Assembly (NCBI GenBank): GCA_019925795.1
Contig: CM034315.1
Coordinates: forward strand, 10,044,001-10,108,000
Reading direction: 5' to 3'
DNA length: 64,000 nt
Origin: Dendrobium chrysotoxum
Lineage: Eukaryota > Streptophyta > Magnoliopsida > Asparagales > Orchidaceae
Of this stretch, positions 22,725-32,156 are shown piece by piece. Every line of letters starts with the position of its first letter. Positions within the stretch are counted from its first letter, which is position 1. Below the pieces are notes generated by a model that worked only from the letters and a program-made list of their open reading frames with translations, searched no databases and was not told where the DNA came from. The position numbers and the translations under genes were made by a program.

Positions 22725-24662
22725 TCAGTCACAAAATGAAAGACATAAAACTTTTGTATTTAAGGGAACTGGTGTAGGAGGAGCAATGAAAACATCCTTA
22801 ACTAAAAGGGCGTCTCCACAAGGAGTCTCATCTAGGGTCACAGAATGTCTCCTAGGGGCAGTAAGGTAATCTAGTAAGATCATCCAACTAGGAGAGGGAA
22901 GGTTCTTAACAGGGAAGGACAAGGGTATAGAGGGCAAAAAGTAGGAGTCAAGAGTATGAGAGGACAATGGGTCCTGACTCACAACCATAATAGGATAGCC
23001 TAAGGAGTCACCAGCAGGTATGGGACCCAAGAGATGGGGTAGAGTATTCAGAGCATATGTGGGCACAACAGTTAGATGGGAGATAGGAAGGCATGGGCCA
23101 ATGCTCTCTCTTGCATTAAAGTCGATACAAGGAATGGTGAGGTAAGTCAAATTAGTAGAGACACACTCTTTCACATGCAAATCTAAAGAAGCAACTCCTA
23201 AAATAGACCTCAATAAGACAAGAGGAGGCTCTTCCTTCACACTAGGCTTAAGATCTTTCTGATTCAAAATACTGTCTTCCGAAATCATATTATTATTCTC
23301 AATAGAACCAGATTTGGTGATAGCCCTAAGATCCATGGATTCGGGGTCAATTAAATCGGGGTTTAACTCAGGTAGTAAATTCAATTGAACCACTTCCGAC
23401 TCGAGATTACTACCACCAGAATTATCTAAAGTCAACTCAGTAGGTGATACAACTAAATCAGGATCTTCCGAATTTAAATTCAATGTGTTCAAGGTTAGAT
23501 TGGCTTCTTTCGAGATCACATTACTATCGTCCAGGTAGACTTTATTCAAAGGGATATCCTTGAGGAGATTAGGAGTCAGGTGGACTGAGGTACTGAGGTT
23601 TAAAGGTTCCAGATCTCCTAAATCAGGGTTCAAGTCATGTGGGGAATCTAACTCGCTTACTTCAGTTTCATCCTCAAAGAAGTCCTCATTATCAGTAAGA
23701 TCATTAGCATCCACAAAATGGATGCACTCTGTCTTAGGTTCAGATGACTTTTTCTTTTTAATGCATCTTTTTACTACAATTATAGTTGCAGGGTCAAGAA
23801 CAAGTGAGGCTACAGGTTTGCTAGGGTGGCTAGGAGTCGGTCCAAGTGGGGAGTCATAGGGGACCGAACCAGCAGAAGACCCAATAGAGGGTCGGCCATC
23901 AAGGCTAGGTGAAGACTTACAGGGTGGGGCAGCAACCCTGATGTCACTAAGGGATGGGTGGTCTCGACCATAGTAATGTCCACGGTTTGTCCCAACAAAA
24001 GAGGTAGAATGGTGCTCTGGATGACGGTCACTAGGTGTAGGGGTCACTCTATGATTAGTTATGTGGGTGGGAGTGGTATGTCGGACAGGTTTAGGGGTAA
24101 TCACAGTGGTAGGGAAATGGGTAACTGATGTGTGGTGAGGACTAGGAATCATGATATCGGATGGGGGTGACCTAAACTTAAAACCGGATGGTTGGTTGCT
24201 GGTAGAAGGCAGGTATTTTAAACTAAGTTCTCGCCTCATGTTTTTCCAATTAGAAGTAGGGTACTCACCACGAGACTCTTTATGATCTTCTAACCTCATC
24301 CAAAATTGAAGAGCCCGACATTTTAGGTGAGACTTAGCGATGCTAACCTGGTGGGACTTAGGGATATCACATGATTCAAAATAGTCCTCTAATTGTCTAA
24401 CCCATTCCCTAAAGTAGTAAGGGTCCGAAGAACCATCAAAGGTGGGTAGACGGTAATGTGATTCCAAGTGATGTCGTTGTGGCTTAGGCTCAAGCCTTGG
24501 TTGATAAGCAGTGTGGGGCATCTTCCGACTATCATGATTGATCGAATGGGGCGTATACCTAAAGTGGGGAGAGTGAACATGTTCCTCCTTCGGGGTTTTA
24601 GTTAGAGAACCCACAAGACTAACTAGGTCATCTAGCTTCTTTTGAAGTCCTATCGGGTCCAT
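22725..24662 (-). CDS. Retrotransposon Gag-like protein (645 aa)
   Basis: Open frame from the ATG at 24662 (MDPIGLQKKLDDLVSLVGSL). A Ty3-type Gag core lies near residues 75-160 (YRLPTFDGSSDPYYFREWVR, then YFESCDIP and RALQFWMRLEDH). A long serine, proline and histidine-rich region and an acidic C-terminal half with repeated LN.D.DL words follow. No CCHC zinc knuckle is visible. The frame is intact while pol is deleted, as in non-autonomous elements that keep only gag. The C-terminal half is not recognisable pol. Confidence 0.75.
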   Translation of the reverse strand: MDPIGLQKKLDDLVSLVGSLTKTPKEEHVHSPHFRYTPHSINHDSRKMPHTAYQPRLEPKPQRHHLESHYRLPTFDGSSDPYYFREWVRQLEDYFESCDIPKSHQVSIAKSHLKCRALQFWMRLEDHKESRGEYPTSNWKNMRRELSLKYLPSTSNQPSGFKFRSPPSDIMIPSPHHTSVTHFPTTVITPKPVRHTTPTHITNHRVTPTPSDRHPEHHSTSFVGTNRGHYYGRDHPSLSDIRVAAPPCKSSPSLDGRPSIGSSAGSVPYDSPLGPTPSHPSKPVASLVLDPATIIVVKRCIKKKKSSEPKTECIHFVDANDLTDNEDFFEDETEVSELDSPHDLNPDLGDLEPLNLSTSVHLTPNLLKDIPLNKVYLDDSNVISKEANLTLNTLNLNSEDPDLVVSPTELTLDNSGGSNLESEVVQLNLLPELNPDLIDPESMDLRAITKSGSIENNNMISEDSILNQKDLKPSVKEEPPLVLLRSILGVASLDLHVKECVSTNLTYLTIPCIDFNARESIGPCLPISHLTVVPTYALNTLPHLLGPIPAGDSLGYPIMVVSQDPLSSHTLDSYFLPSIPLSFPVKNLPSPSWMILLDYLTAPRRHSVTLDETPCGDALLVKDVFIAPPTPVPLNTKVLCLSFCD

Positions 24663-24724
24663 GGGAAACGTCAAGTGACACTCAAAGATGATTGGGTGTA
24701 AGGGACGTCAATGAGACACTAAGT

Positions 24725-25160
24725 TACGCTCACTTAAACTCACTTAAGGGTGCAAAAATTGTTTGGACAGCAAGCTACACCGGTGGGTTACGTAACCTAG
24801 GCACTTAGGAAGGTTGTTAGGTTGAGGACAACACTTAAACACTTAAGAAACTAGCCTACAATCACTAGATGTGTGCAGGAATGATGTGGACAGCAAACTA
24901 CAGAAGGGCATAAAGTTATCTAAGTGTTTAAGGAAGGTCTCTAGAGTGTGGACAACACTTAAACACTAAGTTAGACTCTCCAAATTGTCACTAGATAGTG
25001 CAGAAAATGAGTGGACAGCAAGCATAACCTAATGGATTAAGTAGTTTAAGTGTAAGGGAATGAGTTTAGGATGTGGACAACACCTAAACATTTAAGAAAT
25101 TGGCTTACAACTCACTAAATGAGTGCAGGAAAATAGTGGACAGCAAAATAAAACAGTGAT
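24725..25160 (-). repeat. ~118-bp leader tandem repeats (about four diverged units)
   Basis: Units share GTGCAGGAA/GTGCAGAAAA, GTGGACAGCAA, GTGGACAACAC(T/C)TAAACA and CACTA(G/A)AT words at a period near 118 bp. They lie between the PBS and gag in the RNA leader. Confidence 0.75.
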
Positions 25161-25257
25161 GTAAAGTAATAATGCGATGGTATGCATGTAAACAACCTAA
25201 GGGATAGTTAAGTAGACTCCTAGGATGCATATAGCACATGTAATGCATGCTAGCCAT

Positions 25258-25269
25258 GCTCTGATACCA
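25258..25269 (-). promoter_or_regulatory. Primer binding site, initiator-Met tRNA type
   Basis: The minus strand reads TGGTATCAGAGC three bases inside the 5' LTR end at 25273. This is the standard plant PBS complementary to the 3' end of initiator tRNA-Met. Confidence 0.9.
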
Positions 25270-25272
25270 AGA

Positions 25273-25617
25273 TGATGTGAAACATATGCATGGAAGCAAG
25301 AATTGCACATAAGAGATTAATGTAACTATTGAACTTTGCTTACTAATAGTAAACCTATTGCGTGCTCAAGTTAATCTTTAAGAATGTGTCATGAGAGATT
25401 CGGTAAGAGCAATGGATTACAAGTTGAGATTAGTAGGACTTGCAAAATAATTTTTAACAACTACTAAGTAATGCAAATAACAAGTTTAACAAGATCCCCA
25501 CGTTTAAAATTTAGATCGTTCACCTTGAGGTCCCTCACTCGCTCTCTTAATAGTGGAGGTTAGCGGATGAACGTTGCAAGCACACTTAGCGAAGCCACTA
25601 GAAGACAAGTGGCGCGG
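25273..25617 (-). repeat. Truncated 5' LTR of chromovirus derivative
   Basis: Matches 19416-19760 and stops abruptly after GTGGCGCGG, where the second element begins with TGTGGGCTCC. The bases CGCGG just before the junction are the expected 5-bp target-site duplication, to be matched beyond the window. Confidence 0.9.
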
Positions 25618-27017
25618 TGTGGGCTCCGAAAATTCGGCCCCGGCCTCCGCCCGACTTTTTTGTTTTCGAGGGGAGTTTTAACGAACTAAGTTCCGGGGTA
25701 AATTTTGGAAGGCAGATGAGATAGTAGATAAGACACTACCCAGAGATTTCGCCCTCATTTTGCGAGGACTTTATGATCTGAGTTCTGGTTTCCTATAGGC
25801 GCAAGCCCCTATAGTTAATTACCCCTCCCGATAACGAGAGAGAACTTTCGATTAAGGCTAGTCATCAATCAGATACGTAGGGATACGTGAGTACCTGGTA
25901 CATAGTAGCAGCATGGGTTGAAGGTTTAAGGATTTCAGAATTTAGAAGATCAAAAGATTTGGAGATTTGAAGATTTGATATTTAAAATAGAAATTTCACC
26001 ATCTCAGACTTAAAGCGGATGGTGGGGGAATGGATGATAGACCCGATCAAGATCCCATGGTTCCGTCATCCCGGGCCATCGTGGTCCCTGGTCTACTTAG
26101 TCAGAGGAGGTAGTCGACCCAACCTGACAGAAGGATCCTTGTTGGCAGCCATGGGTTGCTTCGTCCAAGGGTACCTTGTAGACCTGGGGTGGGTATTTGT
26201 CTAAGGGGACAAATTTGAATCCACCTTAGCTAACAGAGGGCTTTGTGCCCTATCAATCATATCCTATTGATTCATATCTCAAGGATTTGATGCCATTGGG
26301 GAGCATACGGGCTCTGGCCATAACCATAATATAATGGTGCCATTTGGCGGCGACCACCTGGTTCAGAGGGCCCCGAGTCATAACCGTTTATCCTGCAGTG
26401 CCATTTGGCGGCGAAACTGCCGGTTAGAGGACTCGTACCACGTCCTTGCTGGCAGGAGATTGTTTGAGAATGGATCCTAGTGATATTCTCGACCAGGCAT
26501 TAGCTCTTTGCGAGCTGAAGTAAATTTTAACTTGTCCACCTCGGCAAACTGTTGCGGAGGATGGATGGATTTTGCTTTAAGCGATTTGATAGTTGGATTT
26601 CAATTTTAAATATTTTCGGAGTTTGAAAGATTTTTGGATTTTAGGATTTTTCAGAAGATTGGATTTTATAGGGAATTTGAGATTTTGGAAGTTTTGTGTG
26701 GTACTTTGAGATATTTGAAATGGACCCCTCCGGTTGATATTTTCATTCAACACGGCCATCATCGGGGAAACTTTGGGGTCACTTAAAAATATTTGAGGTT
26801 TGGGGGCATTTTGAAAGTGTTTGCGAACCCCTCCGGTTGAGATCTTCTGTCAACGCGGCCATCATCGGGGTGTACGGGGTCATTTATGTTTTATTGATTG
26901 GACCCTGTTGACTCTATCTACTGATCGATAGAGGATCGAGTTTTGTATGCTTTGTGCCCTTTATAAGTGAGTTCAATTGATTATGGGCCTTGAAGGCCTA
27001 ATATGAACGTATGAAAA

Positions 27018-27263
27018 CAAATATATAGGTTGTCACAACTGTATATTTGTTTGATGATTCGAACCCTGTCGACTTCTATTGATCTTTATAGAAGGATCGG
27101 GTTCGAACCTGAATTCACTCATTGACCCGCGCAGCATCCCTAAACGTCACGTGTGTATCAATAACACGCTCGTCGGGGCCCATGCGGGTGTTTGGGGGCA
27201 TTTTATAATTATTGATTGAACCTTGTCAACTCCTATCTGCTTGCATAGGAGGATCAGGTTCAA
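27018..27263. repeat. Hairpin cluster with compensatory changes in the LTR
   Basis: There are three foldbacks. 27018-27050 pairs ACAAATATA with TATATTTGT around GTTGT-C-ACAAC. 27058-27107 pairs TTCGAACCC with GGGTTCGAA and CTTCTAT with ATAGAAG. 27216-27263 pairs TTGAACCT with AGGTTCAA and CTCCTAT with ATAGGAG. The last two belong to tandem units of about 155 bp that also share GACCCGCGCAGCATCCCT and CGTCACGTGTGTA. A weaker relative with a CTCTATC/GATAGAG stem lies at 26899-26943. Confidence 0.8.
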
Positions 27264-28559
27264 ATTTATTGACCCGCGCAGCATCCCTAGACGTCACGTG
27301 TGTACCAATAACACGCTCGCCGGGGCCCATACGGGTGTTTGGTATATCCCCTTATGTGTACCTATGTGTATACATATTATGGTGCATGTGCGGGGGATAT
27401 TTTAGAATATTTGATGGGTCTCCTACGATAGTTCATAGGATCTTGCATTTATCGTAGTGCTTCGATATTTGTTCACAAGGGGTATGTTTGATGCATCACC
27501 ACTGTTCATCGAGAAGTTTACAAGCCTCGATAGTCTTATCCCACTTCAATGCTCAAGACCTAGTTGAACTGAGGTTCACTTGCCCCATAATGATTTGATC
27601 TAGCTTTCCCTTCCCAAAATTCACGTGGAAATTAATGGTCACTACCTTGGAACGAAGACTGTAGTTATGGAAGATACATCAGATTCTTCAAGAAAGCCTT
27701 ACAAGTGTATCCATTTCTAAATAACTGTTGCAGTCATTGAGATGATCGGAATAGCAGGTGTATCTTCAACTTGTAATCGTGAGTTTAGGCTACCGAACTT
27801 TGCATCAATCTTTAACAGCATACTTGTTAAATATTGATCATTAACTCTGGTGAGTGCAATGCATCGTGTATTGATGTTCCCTTGAATGCATTCTGATGTG
27901 TCACATCATTGCTTTCACTGCATGTAGGATTTTCCTTCTTCCCTGTGAATATTTGCATCTATTGCCCAGCTGATTGTTGTTCAATCATCCTTTGCACGGC
28001 TACTGTGTAGACTAAAGCCAAATTCCATCTTCATAGTTTGCAAGAGCGTTATTCATTGCACCTTTAATCCTTCTGTTTGTAGAATATAGCAGTATTTGCT
28101 TGTAATTGAGTCATCATTGACTATATGAATACCCAAAGTAATCATTATATATTCCTCAGCTCATTATGCTTATAGTGTATTGGTCTTCTTCGCTTGCAGA
28201 GGTTTGATGCATTCGCTTGATGCTGAATGATGATTGACTACAAGAGCATTACATTATTCACCACTCTTGCTACATAGCATCGTAGGTGTTTGCATTCATC
28301 ACTGGCTTTCTTACACCTAACGATTAGTGAATGGTTGTATTTGCTTATGTGTCTCTTTCTTCGTTATCGTGAACTGGAGCGTTGTATGCGATGCAAGACT
28401 TCCATCATCACCTTTCTAATTCATAGATCAATTGTTGTATGCATGAGGAGATCATTACAACAATTTGTGGGAGCTTGCAAGTAGGTTATAACATGGTCTC
28501 TACTCGTGTTAGTAAGAAGTCTATTGTGCTCATTATGTTTTTCTCCATGTAAGCATGTT

Positions 28560-29045
28560 CAAATCAAATCCGAGAATCCTGTCCACTTGATTTTCAAATC
28601 AAGTTCAAGTTAAGCCCCATGTCACTTGGTTCAAATTCAATTTTCAACTCATCTGAATTCAGTTCATACTCCACTTGTAAGTTCACTTGAGTCCAACTCA
28701 AGTTATTTGCATTGTATCCAAGTCAACTTCATGTAAGAATATTCATTCAAGTTCCTTGTCATTTTGCACTTTGTCCATTTGAATTCAAAGTTCTTACCTT
28801 TATTAATCATTTAAGTTCTATATTATCCAATGTCCAAAGGTTCACATGTTCGAATCCAAGTACGATTCAGGCTTAAGAAGAGCCTCTTCCCTTCATTCGA
28901 GTCCCCTGTAGTCCCAAGTATTATTCAAATCTTTATGATCATTCGAGTTCAGTTCTCCTCGGTTAAATCATTTGAAGTCTTTTGCCTGATCGCTTAGTTC
29001 ATTTGAATTAAGTTTCTGCTCATATTATGTTCATTTGAGTTCAAA
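28560..29045. repeat. Degenerate CAAGTT/CACTTGA-rich tract
   Basis: Many scattered variants of TTCAAGTT, TCACTTGA and ATTTGAATTC fill this stretch with no fixed period. It looks like an eroded short-unit array within the retroelement leader. Confidence 0.55.
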
Positions 29046-29142
29046 CAGGTCCGAATGTAGTCTTCTGTTCACCCGAAATTTCGGCAGCATTCCGGCATCT
29101 CCCCCGTTTAGGGGGAATTACGGAAAACTGGGCCTTTCCCAC

Positions 29143-29770
29143 CACGCTAAGAAAAGCGTGTATGGTAGGTGCCCTCTTTCGAGGACACCGCGGCCGTGTA
29201 AAGTCTTCAATCCCCACCACGCTAAGAAAAGCGTGTATGGGTCTTCTACATGTACCTGTTACAAGAAAAGAGCAGTTGTTTCCCCGCAGGTACAAAGCCG
29301 CGTACGGGTACTTAAAATTATCCCCACCACGCTAAGAAAAGCGTGTATAGGGCTTACCCGCCTCGCCGTAGGTGTCGCACCGGGTTCCCTTCCCACCACG
29401 CTAAGAAAAGCGTGTATAGGCGGTTTGCCGGCCCGACACGAACGCCGAGGATGGGATTTTGGGGGCCGAGGGATCACTCACCTATCTCGTCGTAGGTGTC
29501 GCGCCGGGTTCCCTTCCCACCACGCTAAGAAAAGCGTGTATAGGTGGTTTGCCGGTGCGACACGCATGCCGAGGTAAGAGAGGGATTTTGAGGTGATTAC
29601 CAGCCTCGTTGTAGGCACCGCACCGGGGGTCCCATCCCACCACGCTTATGAAAGCGTGTATAGGCGGTTTTCCGGTCCGCCGCAGACAACGAAGTAGGCT
29701 CTCGAAGTGATTACCCGATTCGTTGCAAGCCTCGCGACGCACTTCCTCCCACCACGCTAAGAAAAGCGTG
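29143..29770. repeat. Array of seven hairpins, CACGCT-n6-AGCGTG
   Basis: Perfect 6-bp stems around a 6-nt loop start at 29143, 29218, 29328, 29397, 29521, 29641 and 29753. Flanking CCA/TGG can extend the stem. Six copies have loop AAGAAA. The sixth has TATGAA with the stem kept. Units 4-7 are part of longer repeats of about 120 bp (GCCGAGG, CGTAGGTGTCGC, CCGGGTTCCCTTCCCACC). The array falls in the first ~760 nt of the predicted retroelement RNA. It recurs at 47242-47867 in LTR2. Confidence 0.9.
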
Positions 29771-29922
29771 TATAGGTGGTCGTTTTGTCGCGCTGCGAGC
29801 CTCGAGGCGGGCTCTCGGAGTTTTAGGGTTCAGAAGTTCATACCTGACGACCGGCGAGGTAGTGGTGTTGGCTCAAGATACGAGGAGAGAGCGAAGAGCA
29901 CCCTCTCTCTTCTCTTTCCTTA

Positions 29923-29930
29923 TTATATAA
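29923..29930 (-). promoter_or_regulatory. Putative TATA box of the Tat-like LTR
   Basis: The minus strand reads TTATATAATAAGG, followed by a purine-rich segment and GAGGGTGCTCTTCGC, so transcription could start near 29895. The equivalent in LTR2 is near 48020. Confidence 0.5.
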
Positions 29931-30290
29931 TTAATTATAATTACTTATAATTAATTATATTTAATAATAATAAATTATGATTTAAAAAAAAATTAAGTAT
30001 AATTAATAAATAATCATAATTAATTATAGCAAATAATAATTAATTTAAATTAAAATAATTAATTGTAATTAATTTTTTTAAATAATTATAGTTAATTATT
30101 AAATAATAATAATTAACTATAGTGATAAAAATTAATTACATTTTATTTTAATTAAAATTAATCATTATTAGTGATAATTAAATATAATTAAATAATTAAT
30201 TTTAATTAATTTTAATTAAATATAATTAATTATTATCAATAATAGTTAATTATAGTTAAAAAAAACTAATTTTAATTTTGAAGAAATTAT
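29931..30290. repeat. Almost pure AT tract (TAATTA-rich) in U3
   Basis: About 360 bp composed nearly only of A and T, with repeated AATTAATT/TAATTATA words. It separates the sense TATA box (29923) from the antisense transcription unit that starts to its right. Confidence 0.85.
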
Positions 30291-30482
30291 GTGCGATTTG
30301 TACAGATATATGCTGGATTTGAGTATGATTAAACAACATTTAGGGCTAAGTTAGGGCAGGATTAGAGCTAAATCTTGTTAAGGAAGGATTAGCTCTCACA
30401 AAGAGTTAAATGCCATATCCCCCTCTCTGCAGTTCAGTGACTTCACGGGATTTGGCCAAAGAAGCGCACGAAAGGGAGGGAG

Positions 30483-31782
30483 ATGGTTACCTTCGCATAT
30501 AGCAAGCGAACTCCTCGTCGTGACTTCCGAACCCACAGGAAGGGGACGTCGGACAAGGGGAGAAGTCGGACAGCAGTGGGGACGTCGGCACAAGGAGGTA
30601 GGTCGGGAGCTGGGTTCGGCTTCTAGCGGAGGGATCAACAAGATAAGAGCTCTCTCTCTCTCTCTCCCTCTCTTTCTTTCTCTTTCTGTGTGGGTCGGCG
30701 GGATAGAGGCGACGGGAGGAGGTGTTGGACAGGGAGCAGAGTCGGACGTCTGGGGGTTGGGATCGGAGATGGGAGCGGAGTTCGGCTTCGGCAAGTGAGG
30801 AGGAAAGGGAAGCTCGGTCGCAGAGAGATCGGGAGGAAGAAGTGGATAGCGAGCTGTGGGAGAGTGTCGTATTTAACGACTCAAACGAAGACGCGATCGA
30901 GGCTCCTACGAAGGATTTCCGGGATTTGATCGATTCGGCGCCGGATCAGCGGGATCTCGGCAGGATTTGCGGGAAAGCTACGGGATAGGCAGTAGAGGTA
31001 GGTTGTGTATTTCTTCTCATTTTCATTTCTTTTGGTTACAATCCGTTGGTTAACAAATGCCCCCCAACAAACGTGGTATGCGTCTAGAGCAAATCACGTT
31101 TGTTGTATGCTGATTGACTCTGTGGATCTCTAGATATTTTGCTCTAGATGTCACACAAAGGTCTTCATTTAGTGGATCTCCAAAAGTCTGTCTCGGTGTC
31201 TTCATAGCTCTTTGGATGCACTTGTAATCAGTAAGAGGATTGTCATGCTAGTTTTAGTTAACTAGAAATCCAAAAGATACTGATAGAGTACTTCACACCC
31301 AAATCCCTAAAGTAGAACTTTGTAGGTTGATGATAGTATATAGTAATGTCACTCTCTGTTCTTCTTTTGACACTACTGCTTTTTTAGTTTTCAGTTTTGA
31401 TTTTATAACTGTACTGACAATTCTTTGTTTCTTGTGCAGGTCACTACAGAGATAGGATCCAGTCAGTCAGCTACCACTGGAGATTTGGTTCTGGTACGTT
31501 TTTTAGTTTGTTTGTTCTGTTTCTCTTCTTTCTTTGGCTACTTACTGACCCTTGTTGCCTTGTGCAGGTTCCAGGAGGAGCGAGACACCAGTTCGTGAGC
31601 TACTACAGGAGACCTTGGCTTCCGGTACACTTTTCTTTTTTAGTAGCATTTTCATGCACTTGCGTAGTCTTTGATTTTTGCTGATACTTCTGTTGCTTCG
31701 TGCAGGCTCCAGAAGTGCAGAGTGCCTGGTCTTTGGAAGAAGTAGAGCAAAGCTGTTGACTTCCTCTTCAGGCATAGCTTAG
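30483..31782 (+). CDS. Spliced antisense gene of the Tat-like element (100 aa), copy in LTR1/pol-3' region
   Basis: Predicted from sequence. Exons are 30483-30597 (ATG), 31440-31493, 31568-31624 and 31706-31782 (TAG). All three introns have GT...TGCAG ends, T-rich 3' regions and CTGAC/CTGAT branch-like words, and all split codons in phase 1. The frame stays open for 100 codons. The first exon is basic (MVTFAYSKRTPRRDF) and the rest is Arg/Ser-rich (RRSETPVRELLQETL). AATAAA follows at 31897. It runs opposite to gag-pol, with its first exon in U3. Tat elements such as Grande are known to carry antisense ORFs in this place. I do not recognise the protein. An alternative first-exon donor at 30994 is also phase 1 but leaves no ATG after the stop at 30874. 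Exon sequences are the same in the second copy. Confidence 0.5.
31056..31066 (-). promoter_or_regulatory. Polypurine tract of copy A (preferred LTR boundary)
   Basis: The minus strand reads TTGGGGGGCATT just before TGTTAACC. A G-rich tract followed directly by TG is the expected PPT/3' LTR junction. Similar GGGGGCATTTT words follow the three hairpins nearer pol but are not followed by TG, so I prefer this one. Confidence 0.55.
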
Positions 31783-31896
31783 GAGACAAATTTGTAGTCC
31801 TCTGCGAAGGACATTGTACTTTTCTCTCTTTTTCTTTTGTTGATATAGACTTGTAAAAGAGACGTGAACTGAAAACTTGTACATGGATTCTGAATT

Positions 31897-31902
31897 AATA
31901 AA
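31897..31902 (+). terminator. AATAAA poly(A) signal of the antisense gene
   Basis: AATAAA lies about 115 nt after the stop at 31782. It is preceded by CTTGTACATGG and TTGTAAAAGAG, which resemble plant far-upstream elements, and followed by T-rich sequence. Confidence 0.55.
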
Positions 31903-32004
31903 ATGAAGCATTTTTTGTAAATTCAGTTGTTGACGAGCTCTCTTTCTACTGTTCTTGTGATTTCTGCAATTGCACTTTGAGCTGTGTTGATGGTGATGTA
32001 AATA

Positions 32005-32070
32005 ATTTTAAATATTTATTTGGGGATCTCGGCACGCGGCACGATGTCGACCCAAATAAATATTTAAAAT
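32005..32070. repeat. AT-rich 20-bp stem hairpin, HP1
   Basis: ATTTTAAATATTTATTTGGG is perfectly complementary to 32051-32070, with a 26-nt loop beginning GATCTCGGCACG. ATGCCCCC follows directly. The same 66-nt design recurs at 33319 and 33437. Confidence 0.95.
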
Positions 32071-32156
32071 GCCCCCAGCCTTTAGGGACACTTGTAGATG
32101 TCGTTCGGGATACCTCTTTCTTGTAGCTTTAGTTTCCCTGGGATTTTGGTTCATCC

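Larger units (their letters stand above)
19416..25617 (-). mobile_element. Chromovirus-type Ty3/gypsy deletion derivative, 5' LTR interrupted
   Basis: Minus-strand LTR retrotransposon. The 3' LTR is 19416-21905 (2,490 bp, TGATG...CATCA). The 5' LTR is represented by 25273-25617, which matches 19416-19760. The PBS is at 25258-25269 and the polypurine tract at 21906-21913. The interior holds a gag ORF and an integrase C-terminus with chromodomain. Protease, reverse transcriptase, RNase H and the integrase core are absent, so it is non-autonomous. The rest of the 5' LTR was displaced to the right by the Tat-like element inserted after 25617 and lies outside the window. Confidence 0.88.
25618..31055 (-). 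repeat. LTR1 (3' LTR of copy A), about 5.44 kb
   Basis: The left end TGTGGGCTCCG is fixed by the junction with the older LTR and by its repetition at 42866 and 60972, each time next to a PBS. The right end cannot be fixed by comparison because all visible copies continue into the same pol 3' region. I place it at TTAACA/31055 because the minus strand there reads GGGGGGCATT-TGTTAACC, a polypurine tract followed by TG. LTR3 shows the LTR is at least 3,029 bp long. Direct repeats inside include GTGCCATTTGGCGGCGA at about 26336 and 26398, and a diverged pair at about 26725 and 26828. Confidence 0.75.

Noticed and set aside
27058..27107. tRNA-like B-box word GGGTTCGAACC
   Set aside because: It is one arm of a symmetrical hairpin. 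No acceptor stem, D-arm or anticodon arm can be folded around it.
29041..29742. Repeated peptide PIHAFLSVVG in several minus-strand frames
   Set aside because: The repeats fall in different frames and the plus strand gives equally regular peptides. The signal is the DNA/RNA hairpin, not a protein.
29143..29770. CRISPR-like array of palindromic repeats with spacers
   Set aside because: Plant nuclear DNA inside an LTR. Spacers vary from about 50 to 106 bp and are themselves repeats, and there are no cas genes.
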